Positions 61,001 to 64,000 of a stretch of 64,000 bases of DNA are shown piece after piece. A model generated the notes under the pieces. That model had not been told where the DNA came from. It made no database searches and saw only the letters and a list, made by a program, of their open reading frames with translations. The stretch covers positions 14,533,501 through 14,597,500 of the forward strand of contig BRKX01000004.1 of NCBI GenBank assembly GCA_026008535.1, read 5' to 3'. Each line of letters opens with the position of its first letter. Position 1 is the first letter of the stretch. A program made the position numbers and the translations under genes. This DNA is from Perilla frutescens (Eukaryota; Streptophyta; Magnoliopsida; Lamiales; Lamiaceae).

Positions 61001-62750
61001 TGGACTCGGCTTCTTCTTGTAGCTTCACTTGGTCCTCATACACTTGTGAAGGTGTTAGAGGAGCTAGTGTCACCGTCTTCTTGTTAAGCACGAAAGAATA
61101 CTTGTTTGTGAAGCCATCGTGAGTCACCCTCCTATCGAATTGCCATGGACGTCCCAACAAGACGTGTCCGGCTTGCATGGGTACTACGTCACAAAGCACT
61201 TTGTCTTCATATTTGTCAATCCGAAATGGTACTCGAACCTGCTTGTTCACCTTGGTCTCTCCACTGTCGTTCAACCATTGTAGCTTGTATGGCTTAGGAT
61301 GCTTGAGAATCGGCAATCCTAGCTTGGTCACCATCACAACACTAGCTACATTAGTACAACTTCCACCATCAATAATCATACTACATACCTTATCCTTGAT
61401 GTGGCATCGGGTATGAAATATGTTCTCTCTTTGCGCCTCGTCAGCACTTTTGGTGTGCAAGCTTAGAGACTTGCGTGCAACCAAAACAAGTGACTCAGGT
61501 GCTGTGTACTCCTCCTCCTCGTCGCTTGACTCTGATAATCCGGGCATCTCTGGATCAATCTCCTCATCATCCGTCACGATCTCCCCATTATCCTTCAAAA
61601 TCATCACACGCCGGTTTGGACATTGATTGGCTATGTGACCTCGACCTTGACACTTGAAGCATTTGATGTCTCAGTTTCGGCTCCCGGACGTCTCCTGATG
61701 ATTGGTTGTAGTCGCCGCCACCGCTTCCTGCTTCGGCTTGGTGAACGGCTGCTTCTCCTCTTTCTTGCCTTGGCTTGCCGACTTCCATGGGGTAGAATTA
61801 GAAGTCGAGTTAGACTTCCATGTAGATGAATTTCCTCGAGTCGAGTTACCCCTCCTCTTGAGTTGATTCTCTACTTTTATCGCCATTTGCAGCACATCTT
61901 CCATCTCCACATACTGCTGCAACTCCACCACCTCCCGGATCTCCTTATGCAAACCTGTAAGAAAACGAGCCATGGTGGCCTCTCTATCCTCCTCCACATC
62001 TGCTCGAATCATCACCACCTCCATTTCCTTGTAGTACTCGTCCACACTGTTCGTACCTTGCCTCAAGGTTTGGAGCTTGTTGTAAAGCTCTCTGTAGTAG
62101 TGATTAGGCACGAATATCTTTCTCATCAATGATTTCAGATCGTTCCACGTCTCCAATGGCCTTTTCCGATTGCGCCGTCGACTGATGGTCAATTGGTCCC
62201 ACCAATTGATGGCATAATCAGAAAACTCCACTACCGCTAATTTGACCTTCTTCAACTCTGAATAGTTGTGGCAGTCAAATAACATTTCCATCTTGCGCTC
62301 CCACTCCAGATACGCGGCTGGATCATTTGTACCTTTGAACGAAGGTACATTCATTTTTATATTGCCCAAGTCGTCATCTTTTCGGGCTCTGCCTCTCATT
62401 CGGCCTCCAGTCGCCGACTGTCTATCTTCCTCATCCTCATCTTCCTCGAACTCTTCATATTCTCTTCTTTGTCGTTCGACGTGTGGGTAACGTCGTGGTT
62501 CGATTATTCTTCCACGTCCGCCTCTTCCACCTCGACCTCCACGGTTCTCTCGGGGAACTGGTTGTGATTGCTCCTGTATTGACTCCTCCATCTTGTCGAT
62601 CCGCTCATGTAACACTTCCATTTCGGCTTTAGGCAGCTTTGATAGATGCTGCTATAGGGCCTCCATGGTATTTGAATCGAACGCCGGGTTTAATTCTCCT
62701 TCTGAACCTCTAGCGGTGTTACCTTCAGTACCTGCATTTTTCTTAGACAT
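57960..62750 (-). pseudogene. Ty3/gypsy Gag-Pol polyprotein with four nonsense codons
   Basis: One frame runs from the ATG at 62750 to 57960. Order of domains: Gag (AAYLEWERKMEMLFD...; retrotrans_gag), a zinc knuckle (CFKCQGRGHIANQC, about 61660-61620), protease-like (IIDGGSCTNVAS), reverse transcriptase (KIDLRSGYHQIRIKEGDEWK, VIYFDDILIYSK), RNase H (VECDASGVGIGAVL), and integrase (HFGVAKTLSVLQ, CVTCRQAK, ISMDFVLGLP, SDSDAKF). The tail PVTRSQAKR runs into the LTR. No chromodomain is recognised. In-frame stops lie at 62654, 61673, 59672 and 58418; each fits one C-to-T or G-to-A change (Gln, Arg, Gln, Trp). There are no frameshifts, so the element is young but cannot make its polyprotein without readthrough. 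Confidence 0.9.
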
Positions 62751-63187
62751 TTTTTTTTGTTTTTTTTTTCGGCCTCTTTTTTTTTGTTTTTTTGTTTTTT
62801 TTTTAATATCACAATGAACTCAAAAGATATATTACAACGAAAATTTAAATGAAAACGCTGAACAAATTAATTCCTACCAGGTTTCTATGCAATAAAACTC
62901 CTACAATTATCTACGCACTCAGTTCCTACGGATGTCTAAACTCTCAATTTCCTCTTCAAAGAAATCAAATCCAAAAATAAAAAATATCCGAATCAATTCA
63001 AACGGCCTATCTAAGGTTCAATAACCAAATAACGGAATGCGTCTCCAAAATCCAACAAGAACGAAAAACTAAGATCGAACAACAATTTTTTTTTTTACTG
63101 TTCACGTGTACTGTTCATGCCTTTTTTTTTATAAAGAACGAAAATTTAAAGACAAAATTTAAAGGATAGATGGAACCTGATACAAAG
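62751..63187. other. Untranslated leader of the gypsy element
   Basis: AT-rich noncoding DNA between the primer site and gag, with long T runs near 62751-62805 on the plus strand. Confidence 0.6.
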
Positions 63188-63204
63188 CCGAAGCTTTGAT
63201 ACCA
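63188..63204 (-). other. Primer binding site of the gypsy element
   Basis: On the element strand TGGTATCAAAGC begins two bases after the LTR end (GCATCA). It matches the initiator-methionine tRNA primer site TGGTATCAGAGC with one difference. Confidence 0.75.
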
Positions 63205-63206
63205 CT

Positions 63207-63918
63207 TGATGCGATCCTCGCCAACACACGACAAAGAAAGCTTTTGAACTTCCCAGGACTTGTATCAGTTTTGCCGATTTGGATGGATGGATCCAAACCC
63301 TAGCCTCACAACGATGTTGAACCACGAATTAGTAGAATTCGTAACCCGCGATCAATTGGAAACACGAACTTGGATTGGATATAGACGCCACAAGCGGGGA
63401 TGATGAACCCGTTTGATAAGTCGAAATTGAATCTCACAAATATTATGAAATTCGGATAAAAGTTCTCTAGAGAGAAAATAAACTCACAAGCTTATAACTG
63501 AATTCAATAATGGTGTGTTTGAATAATGTTCACAATGGATCCCTATTTATAGTGTAGGGATGGACGAAATCTAATGTTAAAAGGATTTAAAAATCTGCTC
63601 CAAAAAGAATTCTATCTAGACTAGGAAACTGCCTAACTAGAATCCTATCCAAAGTAAGAAACTACCTTAAATAAATCCTAGTCAAACTATGACTCTTAAA
63701 AATCGAAAATTAAGAAATAAAATAAATAAAAATCTGACTAAATAAATACTATAGTCTAATAAACCAATCCCCTTAATTAAAATATTAAGGACCGATATTA
63801 CTCCTAGTCAGTATGGGCATACTGACTGTCGTGCGCGGTATGGGCATACCGACTGATTTCCATCTTCATGCAATGCACTCTAACTCCAACCTTTGATAAC
63901 CTTGTGCCGATATCAACA
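63207..63918 (-). mobile_element. Second LTR of the gypsy array
   Basis: 712 bp, with the same ends as 57301-58012. It acts as the 5' LTR for the Gag-Pol region at its left (primer site adjacent) and also adjoins a further internal sequence on its right. Confidence 0.88.
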
Positions 63919-64000
63919 CCTTCCAGCTTGGTTCCCCCTCATTGGTTCCTTCCATGGGTTTCCTTGACGCCTCTTGTTCCCAAACCTCTCGTATGAACCC
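63919..64000 (-). mobile_element. Start of a second gypsy internal region (3' end of pol)
   Basis: 63919-64000 repeats 58013-58094 essentially base for base (CTTCCAGCTTGGTTCCCCCT...CGTATGAACCC), including the polypurine tract. The element thus continues past the LTR with another copy of its pol 3' end, cut by the window edge. Confidence 0.85.

Larger units (their letters stand above)
40102..64000 (+). mobile_element. Large Helitron, 5' part (interrupted; 3' end outside window)
   Basis: The 5' terminus TCTATACTATATATAAAAGC follows an A, as expected for Helitrons, which insert between A and T without target duplication. The paralogous flank at 33495 reads CTGACCAA-TAAAAAATAG, an empty site split exactly at A/T. 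Plus-strand genes inside are an RPA-like single-strand-binding protein (41977-51401) and Rep (53258 onward), the normal cargo of an autonomous plant Helitron. Later insertions are a hAT MITE (40288-41119), an opposite Helitron (44392-50098) and a gypsy array (57301 onward). The helicase exons and the CTRR 3' end are not in the window. Confidence 0.8.

Noticed and set aside
1..64000. CRISPR arrays, bacterial operons or integrons
   Set aside because: The window is plant nuclear DNA with spliced genes; no direct-repeat/spacer array is seen.

Overview
The window is nuclear DNA of a flowering plant. The evidence is GT-AG spliced genes, a KDO8P synthase for the plant wall pectin rhamnogalacturonan II, a 35-residue-repeat PPR protein, a ZIP metal transporter, a proline-rich X8 protein, an ent-kaurene-synthase relic, and plant-type hAT, Tourist, Stowaway, Helitron, LINE and Ty3/gypsy elements. 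A mint-family (Lamiales) eudicot is plausible but is only an inference. All assignments come from reading the sequence and from remembered family features; no database search was run.

Left part (1-8.9 kb). Two host genes lie head to tail on the minus strand. The first (2788-174, 12 exons, 228 aa by my splice model) is a small basic protein with a cyclin-type destruction box and a KEN box. The second (8106-4035, 13 exons, 290 aa) is KDSA, whose introns hold a tRNA-derived SINE and a Tourist-like MITE. A palindromic MITE lies in its upstream region.

Repeat block (9-23.6 kb). This is a nest of transposons: a hAT-type element carrying a captured kelch/F-box fragment (9135-10152); a Stowaway-like element split by a solo LTR; a 3.2-kb solo gypsy LTR with perfect 5-bp target duplication (13136-16321) inside another repeat; a LINE ORF1 relic; a 5'-truncated chromovirus (18874-22382) whose stop codons all look like C-to-T decay; and a 1-kb MITE with long terminal inverted repeats.

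Genic part (25-40 kb). Three apparently intact genes are present: a ZIP transporter (25316-26796, 3 exons, 360 aa), an intronless organellar P-type PPR protein (30153-27724, 809 aa) and an X8-domain cell-wall protein (38346-39487, 3 exons, 262 aa). Between them lie a hAT element with a transposase remnant, a chimeric fragment of IMP dehydrogenase, and a diterpene (ent-kaurene) synthase pseudogene truncated at both ends. Both flanks of the X8 gene recur, without the gene, at 32.8-33.5 kb. That copy also preserves the empty site of the Helitron that follows.

Right part (40.1-64 kb). A large Helitron starts at 40102. It carries an RPA-like single-strand-binding protein gene with a duplicated zinc-binding C-terminal domain, and a Rep/helicase gene whose 5' exons are tandemly triplicated. 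It was later hit by a small hAT element (40288-41119), by a second Helitron in opposite orientation (44392-50098, inside the RPA gene), and by a Ty3/gypsy element (57301 onward) that cuts the Rep domain just after its tyrosine motif. The gypsy insertion reads LTR-internal-LTR-internal up to the window edge, so it is a tandem array sharing an LTR. The helicase half of the Helitron and its 3' end lie outside the window.
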